Below the pieces are notes generated by a model. It saw only the letters and a list, made by a program, of their open reading frames with translations, searched no databases and was not told the DNA's origin. The translations under genes were made by a program, and so were the position numbers. This document shows positions 21,489-31,695 of a stretch of DNA of 64,000 bases, one piece after another. The DNA lies in the NCBI GenBank assembly GCA_021396245.1, contig WNYE01000006.1, positions 496,001 through 560,000 of the forward strand. Direction: 5' to 3'. Position 1 is the stretch's first letter. Every line of letters starts with the position of its first letter. This stretch comes from Sporothrix humicola (lineage: Eukaryota; Ascomycota; Sordariomycetes; Ophiostomatales; Ophiostomataceae).

Positions 21489-23174
21489 ATGAGTTCTAAA
21501 AAGGTTGACACATACGGTGTATTTCCGGAGGTCCAAGATGATGATCTTGATGGAGACTACATCTACGAGGCACCCATTACCGACCTTTCATCGTCGAACA
21601 ATACGTTTGACTTGCCGATGCACGAGACACTGACGGACACCCGGACCGGTGGAACGAGATCTCATTTTCACGGCAATCAACAAAGACAGGTCGTGTACCA
21701 AAACAATTTTTCCGGTTGCAATATTTCCATTAATCGACTAGTGTGGATTGACGGCTGGTATGGAGCTCACAATTCTCCAATCGCAGGCGACACCCATGAT
21801 TCTCCGAGTCCCAACGATGCCATGACTCTGATTGTCCTGAAACTTGTCATCAATCCCGTGGAAAGGGACTCGCGCATCACCTTCATTTCGCTGAGGCTGA
21901 TGCTTAAGTCCAGCGAGCCGGACGGGCCCGACCCGGTTCTCATGTCTTGGGGCCCTTTTCGGCGGCCGGAGATGTGGAACGTTACGGAAGCACACAAGCG
22001 GACTGCAGTCACCACGAGTCTGAAAGCCTCCGGAGGCTTTGCAGGACAGGAACTAGCTACAGGGGCGAAAAGCGTGAAAGAGAAGTCCTGGAACGAAGAT
22101 TTCTCCACTTATGGTCGCTCAGTACCCTTGATCATGGACCGGAAGACGAATATAAAAGACCCCAGACTTGCGCTTACTTGTGTGGATAGTGAGCCAAACG
22201 CAGTCATGTGGCAGGTTGTCGGAAACAAGGCGACAAAAAGCAGCATCGGTCACGAAATTAGGGTTGCTGCTCTCTTCAAACGGCCTGGTCCACCTTCCAG
22301 TCCAGAAAGTGTCCCCGAGCAATATCTGGCTTCCATTAAGGTCGAGGCGCAAACGAATAGCCTCAAAGACGCTGCTCTTCGGACTTTTCACCTTGACCCC
22401 AGATCAGACACCATCAATTGGAGAGTGGATGCTCGCCCAGGAGATGTCAGACGATGCTATGCAGAAGGCAACGACATACTCAAATACGTCAATCCAAAAG
22501 CTCTGGGTTCTGTGACGAGCAAGAGCGATGACAGCGATTTGGACACAGAGTGGCTCAATAAGTGGGATAGGGGAGAGCCCATTGTCATTTCCAGTCCACA
22601 TCCAAAGACGGCATCACGGGATCCTACAGCAAGACGCTCACGAGGCCAACGGTTGTCGGCCACGTCCACTAGTCTACGCAAGGTTCCCTCCGACAAATCT
22701 ACCTCATTGCATGTCGAAGATGCGGACATCACACAGGATACGCACATTGAAATTGACTCGGTCAGAGTAGAAGATGAGGATGGGGCTTGGAATGTTGAGG
22801 TGGGGCTTGGGGCCGGTAGTGATGAAGGTCCTGTTGACAAGGCGAGCGGTGATGAGTCCATGGGGGGAAACGATGAGAGCGAAACCGATGGAGAAGCTGG
22901 GGAGATACCGGATACTCCAGAAGAAAGCTGCAATCGAGGGCCAGGACTAAGACATGAGAATGAGAGCACTCAGAGTCATCAGAGTCGTCAAAGGCGGGGC
23001 AAATACAACAGTCATTGGAGGCTAGTCGAGCTTGAGCAACGTGCAGCTCGGGCTGAGGCACGCATAGCTCAGCAAGACCAACGCATATCAGAGCTGCAGC
23101 AACTTCTTGCTAGAGTATCGCTGGCTCTTATCAGCCCAGTTACACTTGCTCCATCACCCTCCTCCCAGCACTAA
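21489..23174 (+). CDS. Unknown-family protein (561 aa) with N/Q/G-rich N-terminal segment, beta-rich core and C-terminal coiled coil
   Basis: This is a single intact frame starting ATGAGTTCT after a clean leader. Residues about 55-82 are rich in His, Asn, Gln and Gly (HFHGNQQRQVVYQNN then FSGCNIS). Residues about 110-320 alternate hydrophobic and polar residues as in a beta-sandwich, including MTLIVLKLVINPVE, ITFISLRLML, AVMWQVVGNK and IRVAALFKRPG. Similar strand patterns (a W-x-V-x-N stretch, then a hydrophobic strand ending in LFKR) occur in uncharacterised proteins of other ascomycetes. Residues 370-500 are acidic and disordered, with an RRSRGQR basic patch. Residues about 510-545 form a likely coiled coil (LVELEQRAARAEARIAQQDQRI split by short breaks). 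No signal peptide, enzyme motif or known effector domain is visible. It lies between a receptor-like gene and a protease gene, which makes a partner or substrate role worth testing. Confidence 0.8.
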   Translation: MSSKKVDTYGVFPEVQDDDLDGDYIYEAPITDLSSSNNTFDLPMHETLTDTRTGGTRSHFHGNQQRQVVYQNNFSGCNISINRLVWIDGWYGAHNSPIAGDTHDSPSPNDAMTLIVLKLVINPVERDSRITFISLRLMLKSSEPDGPDPVLMSWGPFRRPEMWNVTEAHKRTAVTTSLKASGGFAGQELATGAKSVKEKSWNEDFSTYGRSVPLIMDRKTNIKDPRLALTCVDSEPNAVMWQVVGNKATKSSIGHEIRVAALFKRPGPPSSPESVPEQYLASIKVEAQTNSLKDAALRTFHLDPRSDTINWRVDARPGDVRRCYAEGNDILKYVNPKALGSVTSKSDDSDLDTEWLNKWDRGEPIVISSPHPKTASRDPTARRSRGQRLSATSTSLRKVPSDKSTSLHVEDADITQDTHIEIDSVRVEDEDGAWNVEVGLGAGSDEGPVDKASGDESMGGNDESETDGEAGEIPDTPEESCNRGPGLRHENESTQSHQSRQRRGKYNSHWRLVELEQRAARAEARIAQQDQRISELQQLLARVSLALISPVTLAPSPSSQH

Positions 23175-24138
23175 ACAGTGGGTTATTTGCCCGAGAATTG
23201 GAACTCGGATAGCTCAGTTTTGGAATAGCGTGTCATCAAAGTACCAGGTACATCTTGATAGTCAACTTCGAATCACATCATACAAGGATTAGCGTGATGT
23301 GAGTTTTTCCGCCGAAAAGAAAAAAGTAAATGTCGTATTCTGTGCCATGTCCCTCGAAGCAGCTGCTGTTGGTTTCCTGCCTTGGCGAAATGTTACTCTA
23401 TGGAGGGGACTCAAGCGGCTTTCATTTTCCCCTCTCTCCTTCAAACAACCACTCATGTGTTGACCACAATACCAAATCCCAAGGTCTATTTACAGAGAAA
23501 GTGGGGCTTCAACGGCATGTGTTCTTTTTTCTTTCGTCGTCTCTCCCTATCGAGCCCATTTTGCTGTTTGGATAAACTCGTGGCGGCGGGTCGTCAACTT
23601 GCTAACTCCAGAGCACCGCCAGGAACGTCCCGTGCACTAGTGCCGATATTCCCTAGCGTTCCCGTGTTGGATATAATACCAACCAATGAGGCAATCGACA
23701 TAAGCGGGGCTTAAGTGGGACCCTCAATGAACTCGACGACACATGTTGCACGGATACGTTTCCTCGCAGCCCCGGCCGACTTTGTCGGCCAACAACCATT
23801 TTCACGGACCGAACGGCTGAATTCATGCTCCCGTATTCTCATCACATTATCACATTTGGGGGCCGGCGCTTAGACTCTGCGCCACTTGAGTATGGCGAAA
23901 TGACAAGGGCAAAGGTTTGGGATTTGGATAGGGTGCTACGGGTTTGGAGAAGTTTTGTAGTACAGAGTGGCGCTCTAATTTAGACGTCTGAGCGTTGATT
24001 TCTCATGTCTGAAGACTTGCAATACATTGGAAAGTCTTTCGTGATTAGTCTAGATATTTGTCAAATCGTAGCCATGATGTGTTGCCTGAGTGGGTGATTA
24101 GCATTTTGAGCCTCACAACACTTCCATATCAGCACAAC
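23175..24138. other. Intergenic between the 561-residue gene and the ankyrin-subtilase gene
   Basis: About 960 bp holding a 3' flank and the promoter of the next gene. A frame of 110 codons at 23382-23714 has no motif or bias. No TATA box of good quality is seen near 24139. Confidence 0.45.
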
Positions 24139-27100
24139 ATGGCTACTCAAGACACGGGCTCGTCGGGGCGGTTGAACTTCTCTGGCGTTGATAGAGTACT
24201 CCATTACCCTGATCTCAAGCAGTCTGCTTACACAAAAGCAAACCTCTCACACCACACCGCGAACTTTGACAGAGCCATACAGCAAGTTTTGGTGTCGTCG
24301 CGTCACAACGAATATGAGTCTTCGCCCACAAAAAGCTATGTCAGCGACAACGAGTATCCACCCCCCATTGTGGCTATCAGTGATGATGGCGATGGTAACA
24401 GTGATTCGGTCGACGACGATTTCACTGCTGCCCCGTCGACAAAGCGTGGAAAAAGAGGTCGGCGGTCGAAGGCTAGCGACAGGATACTGCACGAACTGAA
24501 GCGCTATGAGACTAAGTCTGATGTCAGCGCCATCTCGAATGAGATTTATTTGATCATCAAAGAGCACATTGCCGAAAAGGGGGAGACATTTGACGAGATC
24601 ATGGATGTTCTTCGACAAGAGAATGGCGACGGCGGCATGCACGACAACCCAGAGGCAGATGGACCCTCGCCTCGCGAGCTCATGGACGACTGCATCCGCC
24701 TGTCACTTCTTGTCAAGGCAATACGCAATAAGAAGACAAAAATTGCGCTATGGATTGTCGAAAACTGCCCTAACATATCATTCACCAATACAAAATCCAA
24801 GTGTTCGTCATCGCGGAAGGCCACGAGCAGAAAGGGGCGGACTGGCATACAAAGCGACTCAAGGATTCCCTATCGGTGCATAAACAACGATCATCTATTC
24901 TCGGAGATATGTGCACCTTTCAATGTGGCTGTTGAATGCGGAAATGATCGAGTTGTCACGGCGATGCTTCGAGAATCAGCACGGATCTACAGTCTCCATT
25001 ACCCAGATCCAGTCCCGCTTATCCCTCGACGTGTCGTCACCTTGACGCCATCTGTCCCTGCGCGTGACCCAGGCGAGCTTGATACGGCAACATCTTCTAC
25101 GCTTAAACTTCCTCCTCATACCAAAATCCTTCATAGAGTTGCAGCACAAAATCCTAGTAACAAGGCCGGGAACACCAACACTGCTTTCACGGATGCCGCT
25201 TACTTCTTTGGTTCGATTACAACACTCGAGGTTCTTTTGAACTTCGCGCATGAGCACATAAAAGATGACGAAGATGGGTTCCATAAATCTGTCGAGCAAG
25301 GTCTTGATGTCGCTGTTGAGGCTTTTTTGAAGGCAGGGCTAAAGTTGCCCGCTGTGAAGTATCGCGAACTACTTGATAAGGCACTGAGCAACTTGGACAA
25401 GCCGGTGACCATATCCGAACGGTCGTGTGGCCGGAGCAAAAAGAAGTGTCGGCTCAACATTCTCAAAAGTCTGGTGAAACGAGCAGACAGTGAAGACAAG
25501 TTTCCGAAAGAGATAGCCGACAAAATCATCAGCCGTGATCTTTTCGATGTCTGGAATGTCATGCGCAAGGATATGCCAGGCCCCGGTGTCACAAATCAGC
25601 TACTTCACATGGCCGTTCTGCATGGAAGGCCTGCCTTTGTTCAGCACTTTGTCGAAAGGTACTCATCGTCATTGAGCGCAAAAGCGAAAGTTCCTCATTC
25701 CAGCAATGAGGGTGGACATTATCCACTTTGGTATAACAACAACACTTTGAACGATGACCGCGAGACATTCCGCAAATTGGAGCCTCAGAACCGCAGTGAG
25801 GCCCGAGTGAAAATACGGAATATTATCGTCACCAAAATGATTCATGACCTGACGATGGAGACGCTTACTGATATTCTGCACTGGTCTAATGGTAAGCATC
25901 TCTCAACTTTTCTTTTATTTTCTCTGAGAGTTGGTCACCAAATTAACACGCCGCTCATTGGCACCCCGGTTTGCAGAACCATGTAAGTTTCGCATCTTGC
26001 TTTCCCTCTTCTGTTCTTGCCATAATAGTGGTCTGTGGTCTATTTTCTCTATGAGCCATCCATTGCCAAGCATTAATAAATTCTAACCTTGCTACAGTTG
26101 ATGACCTGTCATTCGACCTTTCACGCTACAATGGAAACGGGATTCCAATTTCCAGGTTCGTCAGCTCCATCATCCACCACGACAAGATGGAACAGCAACG
26201 TATGCTCAAATATGAGCAAACACTCAAATACGTTGAGTTTCCGCCTTTGGACATGGCCCCCGAAGAACGCCAGACGTATAAAGAGAGCACGCCCTTGATG
26301 AAGAACAACCGAGAAGTCTTCATGATTTTGGACTGGCTGGCCTCCAAAGGCGTGACCAAGATTATCCGGCTGGTGATCCCGGACCGGCTCATTGGACCAC
26401 ACGATGAAATAGAGATGGCACGCTACGTGCGCCAGTTTCGAGTGGAAGTTCTTGATTGGCGTGTACTGGATCTCGCTCTCTCAATTTTCCGTCCAGCTAT
26501 TCCTGATCGATCCGACGAACCTGATCCGCACGGGCAATCCCATCCACCGTTTCTACCTCCTCCGCCTCCTCCACCTGTTCTAACTCACCCACTTGATCAA
26601 TTGAACTTGCAGTCTACACATGCAAACAACCCTTCAGATGATGACGGGATACTTCCAGGATTGACTAAACGCTTCTCTGGCTTAACTGAAACTCAGAATG
26701 GAACTACAATCACGTACAAGCATCCTATTCGGCGCACAACTGAACAGTCGCATTTCCAGCCTCAAATAAAACGCAACCGACCGGACATAATGTCGACGAA
26801 AAACAATCTGGACAATGATCGAAGACGACAACAGGAGATGGCCCGCGATATGAGTAGAAGAGATGTCGACAATGAAAAGCCTGTTGCCAGTGAAAACTGG
26901 AGTAGTGACGAGGGCACAGACTACGATGGTTCCATTACTTCCAATGGCAGTGTCGACGGAGGTTCCGAAGCTGAAGGCAGAGATAGATACGACGCGGCAC
27001 ACACGGGGGATAGAAATGACTGTCTAGAGAACGAAAACCGCAGCGTATCGTCCACCAATCACGACATGTCACAGCGCACAACCGATCCTGTCTCCTATCT

Positions 27101-28897
27101 CACTGAGTTGCATCTTTATGCCAGTGGAAAACGATCTGCTATTTACCACTGGTTCAACGAAACTGATGGCATTTTGTCTCTTGGTGTAAGTCGATCCTGT
27201 CATCAAGCTCCAACGATGAATAATAGTTGACAGTTAAAAACAGCCACAGTTCAAGCGACTTCACATATATGTCGTCAGGGTAGGCTCCACTTATCTACTA
27301 CTTGTTTCTTGGCTTGAGGTTGCATTCCTGACAATATTTTGCCTCTATAGGAAACATGCACTACTAGTGATGCGAAGAGTCTTCTCGAAGATATTCGAAT
27401 GTTGCAGAAGACGAAGTTGAAAAGAAAAGGAGAGAAGACAAAAGAAACACTAGAAAAAGACGGGGAGAGACAAGAAGAAAAAGAAAGCAGCATTACAGCA
27501 TTTGACCCCTTGGAGAAAGCCTGGTATCCAACTCCCTCGCCAGCAGACCTTTCTAAGATGTAAGCTAACCGTCAACCATAAAACGATGAAGTGTCACCAG
27601 AAAGAAACTAACAAATTGTAGCGCCGAGAGTCTGTCACTGCCGCTAGCTACTTGGCTCGGAAAATTGTGCGAGTATGCACAATTGCGGGACAATGCCGCC
27701 ATCCGGCGACAAGATGAGAGAATGCCAAAACATAGGCCAACACGCGTGGCCATCCTCGATAATGGTGTCTTGGGAATCTCCCCATTATCGCCAGAGTCCG
27801 AAGCCAACAGTGCCCAAGGCACATCGACGCAACAAGAGTCAATGCCAAGTCGTCCTCGGCGGAAACATTGGAATGGAGAAGGCTATAGTACCACTAGCGA
27901 GCCTCCAGATCCTGGAGCTCGAAGACCCTCAGTTCAGTTGAACAATCATCCTGGTGTCGTCATTGACAACACTCCAGAGCCCATTGACGCCAAACAGGAT
28001 CTATTGTCTCACATCGTTGAGGGTCGATCGTTTGTTGACAGTGCATCCAAGTTCTGTCCATGGCAGTTCCCGTCGGATCCGCATGGTACCCAGATGGCCA
28101 ACCTTATCTGTGCCATGGACCCGTTATGCAAGCTCTTTGTTGCTCGCGTCTCGGAAGATGCCGTCGGCATAAAGGCGGAAAATGTTGAGAAGGCCATCAA
28201 CTGGGCCATCGACTGTGACGTTGACATAATCTCCATGAGTTTCGTGATTGGAGATGACAATGACGACGTGAAAAAAGCAGTCAAAAGGGCTAGCAGCCGC
28301 GGAATCATTATGACGTGCTCTACGCACGACGAAGGCTCTCGCACTCGATCGGCTTATCCCGCATCATATAGATCAGATAGCGATTGCGACTCGGTTATCG
28401 TTTTGGCTGCTTGCGACCAGTATGGAAAGCTGCTTCGCGACGATGACAAGCCGAAGCCACACTACAGGTTGATCGGTGACCGGGTTCGAGCTGGCATTGT
28501 ACCGTTTGTCAAGTCAGAAGAGTACATCTCAGGCAGCTCGGTGTCGACGGCTTTGGCAGCTGGTCTCTGTTCGCTCATATTAACGTGCGACCGGCTGGCC
28601 CATCCGACAAAGATATACGAAGCTGATTCGATGCGTACCGATAAGATCAAGAGTTTGGAGGTGGACAAAAAAGAGGACGATTATCGTCTCGGTGTGATCA
28701 CGCAGCAGCTCAGTAAAATGATGACGGAGAAGGACAATGGATTCATCTCACTGGGTAAATATGGCCGCCTAGGCCAGATCATATCTGGAACCACCTTGGA
28801 AATCTCGGCAGTGAAGCATGTCCTAGAACATGCCTTCAAGATGGACCCTGAAATATCTTTGTGGATGGAGCCTACCCTGTCATCGAGATATAATTAG
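24139..28897 (+). CDS. Ankyrin-like repeat protein with C-terminal subtilisin-like protease (1455 aa), six exons
   Basis: Exons are 24139-25891, 25977-25982 (6 nt), 26098-27185, 27244-27279, 27351-27559 and 27622-28897. Introns are 85, 115, 58, 71 and 62 nt. An earlier in-frame ATG at 24058 has a poorer context. Residues 1-150 are disordered and basic. About 215-560 contain divergent ankyrin-like helices (IALWIVENCPN, FNVAVECGNDRVVTAML, LLHMAVLHGRPAFV). About 700-930 are disordered, with a proline run. The C-terminus is a peptidase S8 domain with all three catalytic residues: D1077 (AILDNG), H1185 (DPHGTQMA) and S1337 (SGSSVSTALAAG). The oxyanion-hole Asn region reads TCSTHDEG and so is atypical. 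There is no signal peptide, so it is intracellular. Intracellular fungal subtilases of this kind are linked to regulated cell death, for example HET-Q2 of Podospora, which cleaves a gasdermin-like partner. It is co-directional with the 561-residue gene. Confidence 0.82.
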
Positions 28898-29804
28898 GAT
28901 TTCTTTATTACTTTGTGTCGTTTGATGGTATCGGGAGTTTGTAGCTCTATTTGAGTTTTTATTTAGTCCCTTTTACTTAGTTGTTTGTTGCCAGGGGGGC
29001 GGGAGGTGGTTTCTTTTCAGTCTGCTTTGTCGTTTTATGCTGGAATATTCCGGATGGCATGCCTCACTGTTCCCGCCTGTTCACCTTGTCATTTTGATTT
29101 CAATATGCTATGTCAGTTCTCCATCGATCATATCTTGAAGGTTCGCTAGCTGCTGCCTTCTACCTCTAATGTTTTGTCTTGTTTTCTTTTCCTTGTCTGT
29201 AATGTGTATTTAGCTTGTAAATTATTTCCCTTTTCTTTTATTTTTCTATATTTTTCCCAATCTCGTTTTACACTTTTTTAAAAAAAAAAAAAAAAAAAAA
29301 AAGAAAAAGAAAAAAAAAAAGAAGCACATTCCAAAATCCAAATACATGTCCAAATTTACGTCCTTTTGTTGCAGTAATTCAGAATGTTCTCAAACGAGCT
29401 AAAATGAGAGAAACATCTCTATTGTATTAGCTCCTAATTCTTTCATAAATTCACTATCATCGCTGCCAACAGAAAAAAAATGCATATTCTGTAGCCGCCT
29501 GTCACCATTGAACGAAGCAAGGGACTGTTGTCACCAGTCCTGTGTCTCTTGCAATTGGCTAGAAACCGGCGCATCTGACAAAACGAGCTCCTCTCATTTA
29601 CAACCCCCAGTACGACGTTCACACGAAACCCCGCTCGCCTGTGTCTGGACCTCAGGATATTAAACAAGCCCCGTTCCCGGAGCAGATATATATTTAGCTG
29701 CCTTTTTGGTTCATGCTTGAATCAATCTGGTGCATCATTTCTTTGCCTCAATTCTCACCATCCTCCACATCGCCATATCCCCATCTTCATCGTTGCCACC
29801 AACC
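28898..29804. other. AT-rich intergenic with long poly(A) tract
   Basis: About 900 bp. A run of 23 A (29280-29302) continues as an A-rich tract to 29323. No coding frame is convincing. The TATA box of the next gene is at 29687-29694. The region marks the right border of the block with weaker codon bias. Confidence 0.5.
29687..29694 (+). promoter_or_regulatory. TATA box of the Dabb-domain gene
   Basis: TATATATT lies 118 bp upstream of the ATG at 29805, ahead of a C/T-rich leader. Confidence 0.4.
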
Positions 29805-30190
29805 ATGAGTGTCACACACGCTGTCTTGTTCCAGTTCGAGGCTGGCGCCGACCCAGAGCGGGTGAAGCTGGTGAGTTCCTCTTTACGAGCTCGGCGATTT
29901 TAAAAAAGCTAACATACGTGCAGGTCTGCGACCATTTCCTGTCTCTCGCGACGGGCTGCATCCACCCCACGACGCAAGTGCCGTACGTGCTGTCCGTCAA
30001 GGGCGGCAAGGACAATTCTCCCGAAGGCAAGCAGAACGAGATCACGCATGGCTTTGTCGTCGAGTTTTCCTCGGTGGCCGACCGCGACTACTACGTCGAC
30101 ACGGACCCGGCGCACCAGGAGTTCAAAAAGACGTTGGCCGGCCTTGTGGTCAAGGCCATTGTTGTGGACTTTGTCAATGGGGAGTATTGA
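29805..30190 (+). CDS. Stress-responsive A/B-barrel (Dabb) domain protein (110 aa), one intron
   Basis: Exon 1 is 29805-29870, the intron is 29871-29923 (GTGAGT donor, GCTAAC branch, GCAG acceptor) and exon 2 is 29924-30190. The product begins MSVTHAVLFQFEAGADPERV, the usual opening strand of a Dabb ferredoxin-like barrel. It continues with VLSVKGGKDNSPEGK and HGFVVEFSSVADRDYYVDTDPAHQEF, which matches the family's conserved strand-helix (F-x-s-x-ad-rdyY-xxhpaH). The length is right for a single-domain protein, which dimerises. Fungal members are cytosolic and stress-linked, and a few act as small cyclases or decarboxylases in polyketide pathways. No biosynthetic genes are adjacent, so a general role is more likely. 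Confidence 0.9.
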
Positions 30191-30720
30191 GGTCAGGTGT
30201 AGGGAAGGCAGATCCTGGATTGATCCTTCTGATCAAGGTGGCATATTTCTTGTGCGGCTTTGTAGTTAGATTATTTCATTCTGTTTTTTTTTTTCTTTTA
30301 CCACAATATGTAGCCGACAAGATGCATGTTTTTGGTCGTCGTGCAGACGACTCTTTGAGGTTGTGTAGATTTCACAGGCCGGATAAAATATTCAATATGT
30401 AAATGGGAGGGCGTGTCTCTCCTCTTTTTTTTTAAAAAAAAAACAATAAATGAAGAAAACAGAAATGAAAACAAAAAGTGAGTATTAAAGATCATGTTGC
30501 GACCAGTTCTCGCAACGCAATCAATTGTAACTGGCCAGCTGGTGGTGAGCTGCCCCACTGTCGCACCATCACTGTCGCACCATATCCATGAATCTGTTTA
30601 AAGGATTCAGGCCCTGTTGCCTAATTCGAAGCCTTCTTTGCCATCACCAACAATTTTCATGAGATTGCAGCTGAAATTCGATTTAGATACAAACAGTATT
30701 GATTTCATACGCCATTTAGA
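30191..30720. other. Intergenic, nothing notable
   Basis: This is a 530-bp flank between two co-directional genes, with short T and A runs near 30283 and 30424. No gene or strong promoter element is recognised. Confidence 0.45.
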
Positions 30721-31542
30721 ATGGACACGCCACAAAACCCGGCTCACACTCGCGGACTGATGCGGCCGATCGGGTGGCTGGCGGGCACGCTCAAGCACCA
30801 CAACGCCCTCATCCGCACGCTGCACAATGTGCTGACGACGGACCGCACGCGCAGCATACTCGGCCAAATGGTCGGCGGCTTTGTGCTGTTTGGTGCCTTT
30901 TTTGGCGACACGCGGGCGGCCGCGGGCCAGTGCTCGGAGCTGAGCGCAGACGTTCTGATTGATTTCCACAAGACTCGGGGCCAATCGCGCGCCACGGTGG
31001 ATATTCGCACTTTGCGCGTCGATGCGGGTGCTCTGTCTGCATTCTCAGATAGCGAAATTGGCTCCTTCGTTTTCGAACAAAAACTCATTGAGCTGGTGGT
31101 GCGCGGCGTGCATGCAATGGCGATTGTCTTGTACCAAAAGGTGCCGGACAAAGTGTGGGTGCCCGACTTTGACTTCCACCCGGGCTACCTCAACTTTGAC
31201 CTGTATCCTGACGGCGAGGCGGACAGGCTCGGATACTGGGCGGAAGACCGCATTCTCGGCGGTGTCGTCTTGTTTGGCCGGGGAGATGGCGACAGACGTG
31301 ACTCTGTGTACCTCCACCCCGGAACTGGGGGCGCATCTCTCATCCATCGGTTGACAGATGATAAACGGCAAGCTCTGCTGGACTACTTGTTTGGCGTGGC
31401 AACGCCTGCTGTACCAGAACCGTCGGCGACATTCTTACCCATCCGTTGTGACGAAGACAACAGCACCAGTGTTGACGTTGACTCCGGAGAGGCCATGAGC
31501 ATCTACCGAGACAAATGGGACCGGCCTGGTTTAATGGGATAG
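30721..31542 (+). CDS. Orphan protein (273 aa)
   Basis: This is a single frame of 273 codons with GC-rich third positions like its neighbours, which supports it being real. The N-terminal third is amphipathic and mildly hydrophobic (MVGGFVLFGAFFGDTRAAAG at about 49-69), a possible membrane-associated helix. The middle is predicted alpha/beta. Distinct motifs are VWVPDFDFHPGYLNFDLYPD, ILGGVVLFGRGDGD and VYLHPGTGGASLIHRLT, which look like conserved structural elements rather than low complexity. No signal peptide or known catalytic pattern is visible. I do not recognise the family. It follows the Dabb gene in the same direction and precedes an MFS gene. Confidence 0.7.
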   Translation: MDTPQNPAHTRGLMRPIGWLAGTLKHHNALIRTLHNVLTTDRTRSILGQMVGGFVLFGAFFGDTRAAAGQCSELSADVLIDFHKTRGQSRATVDIRTLRVDAGALSAFSDSEIGSFVFEQKLIELVVRGVHAMAIVLYQKVPDKVWVPDFDFHPGYLNFDLYPDGEADRLGYWAEDRILGGVVLFGRGDGDRRDSVYLHPGTGGASLIHRLTDDKRQALLDYLFGVATPAVPEPSATFLPIRCDEDNSTSVDVDSGEAMSIYRDKWDRPGLMG

Positions 31543-31657
31543 GAGATGGGAGAGGATGAAAATCCGAATCTAGGTTGAAAGCACTGTATTCAGTACATAA
31601 AATGGAATAGATAAACAGAATAATATTTCTTCTCTAATTATAAATCAGCAATGAAAA

Positions 31658-31695
<38 letters not shown>

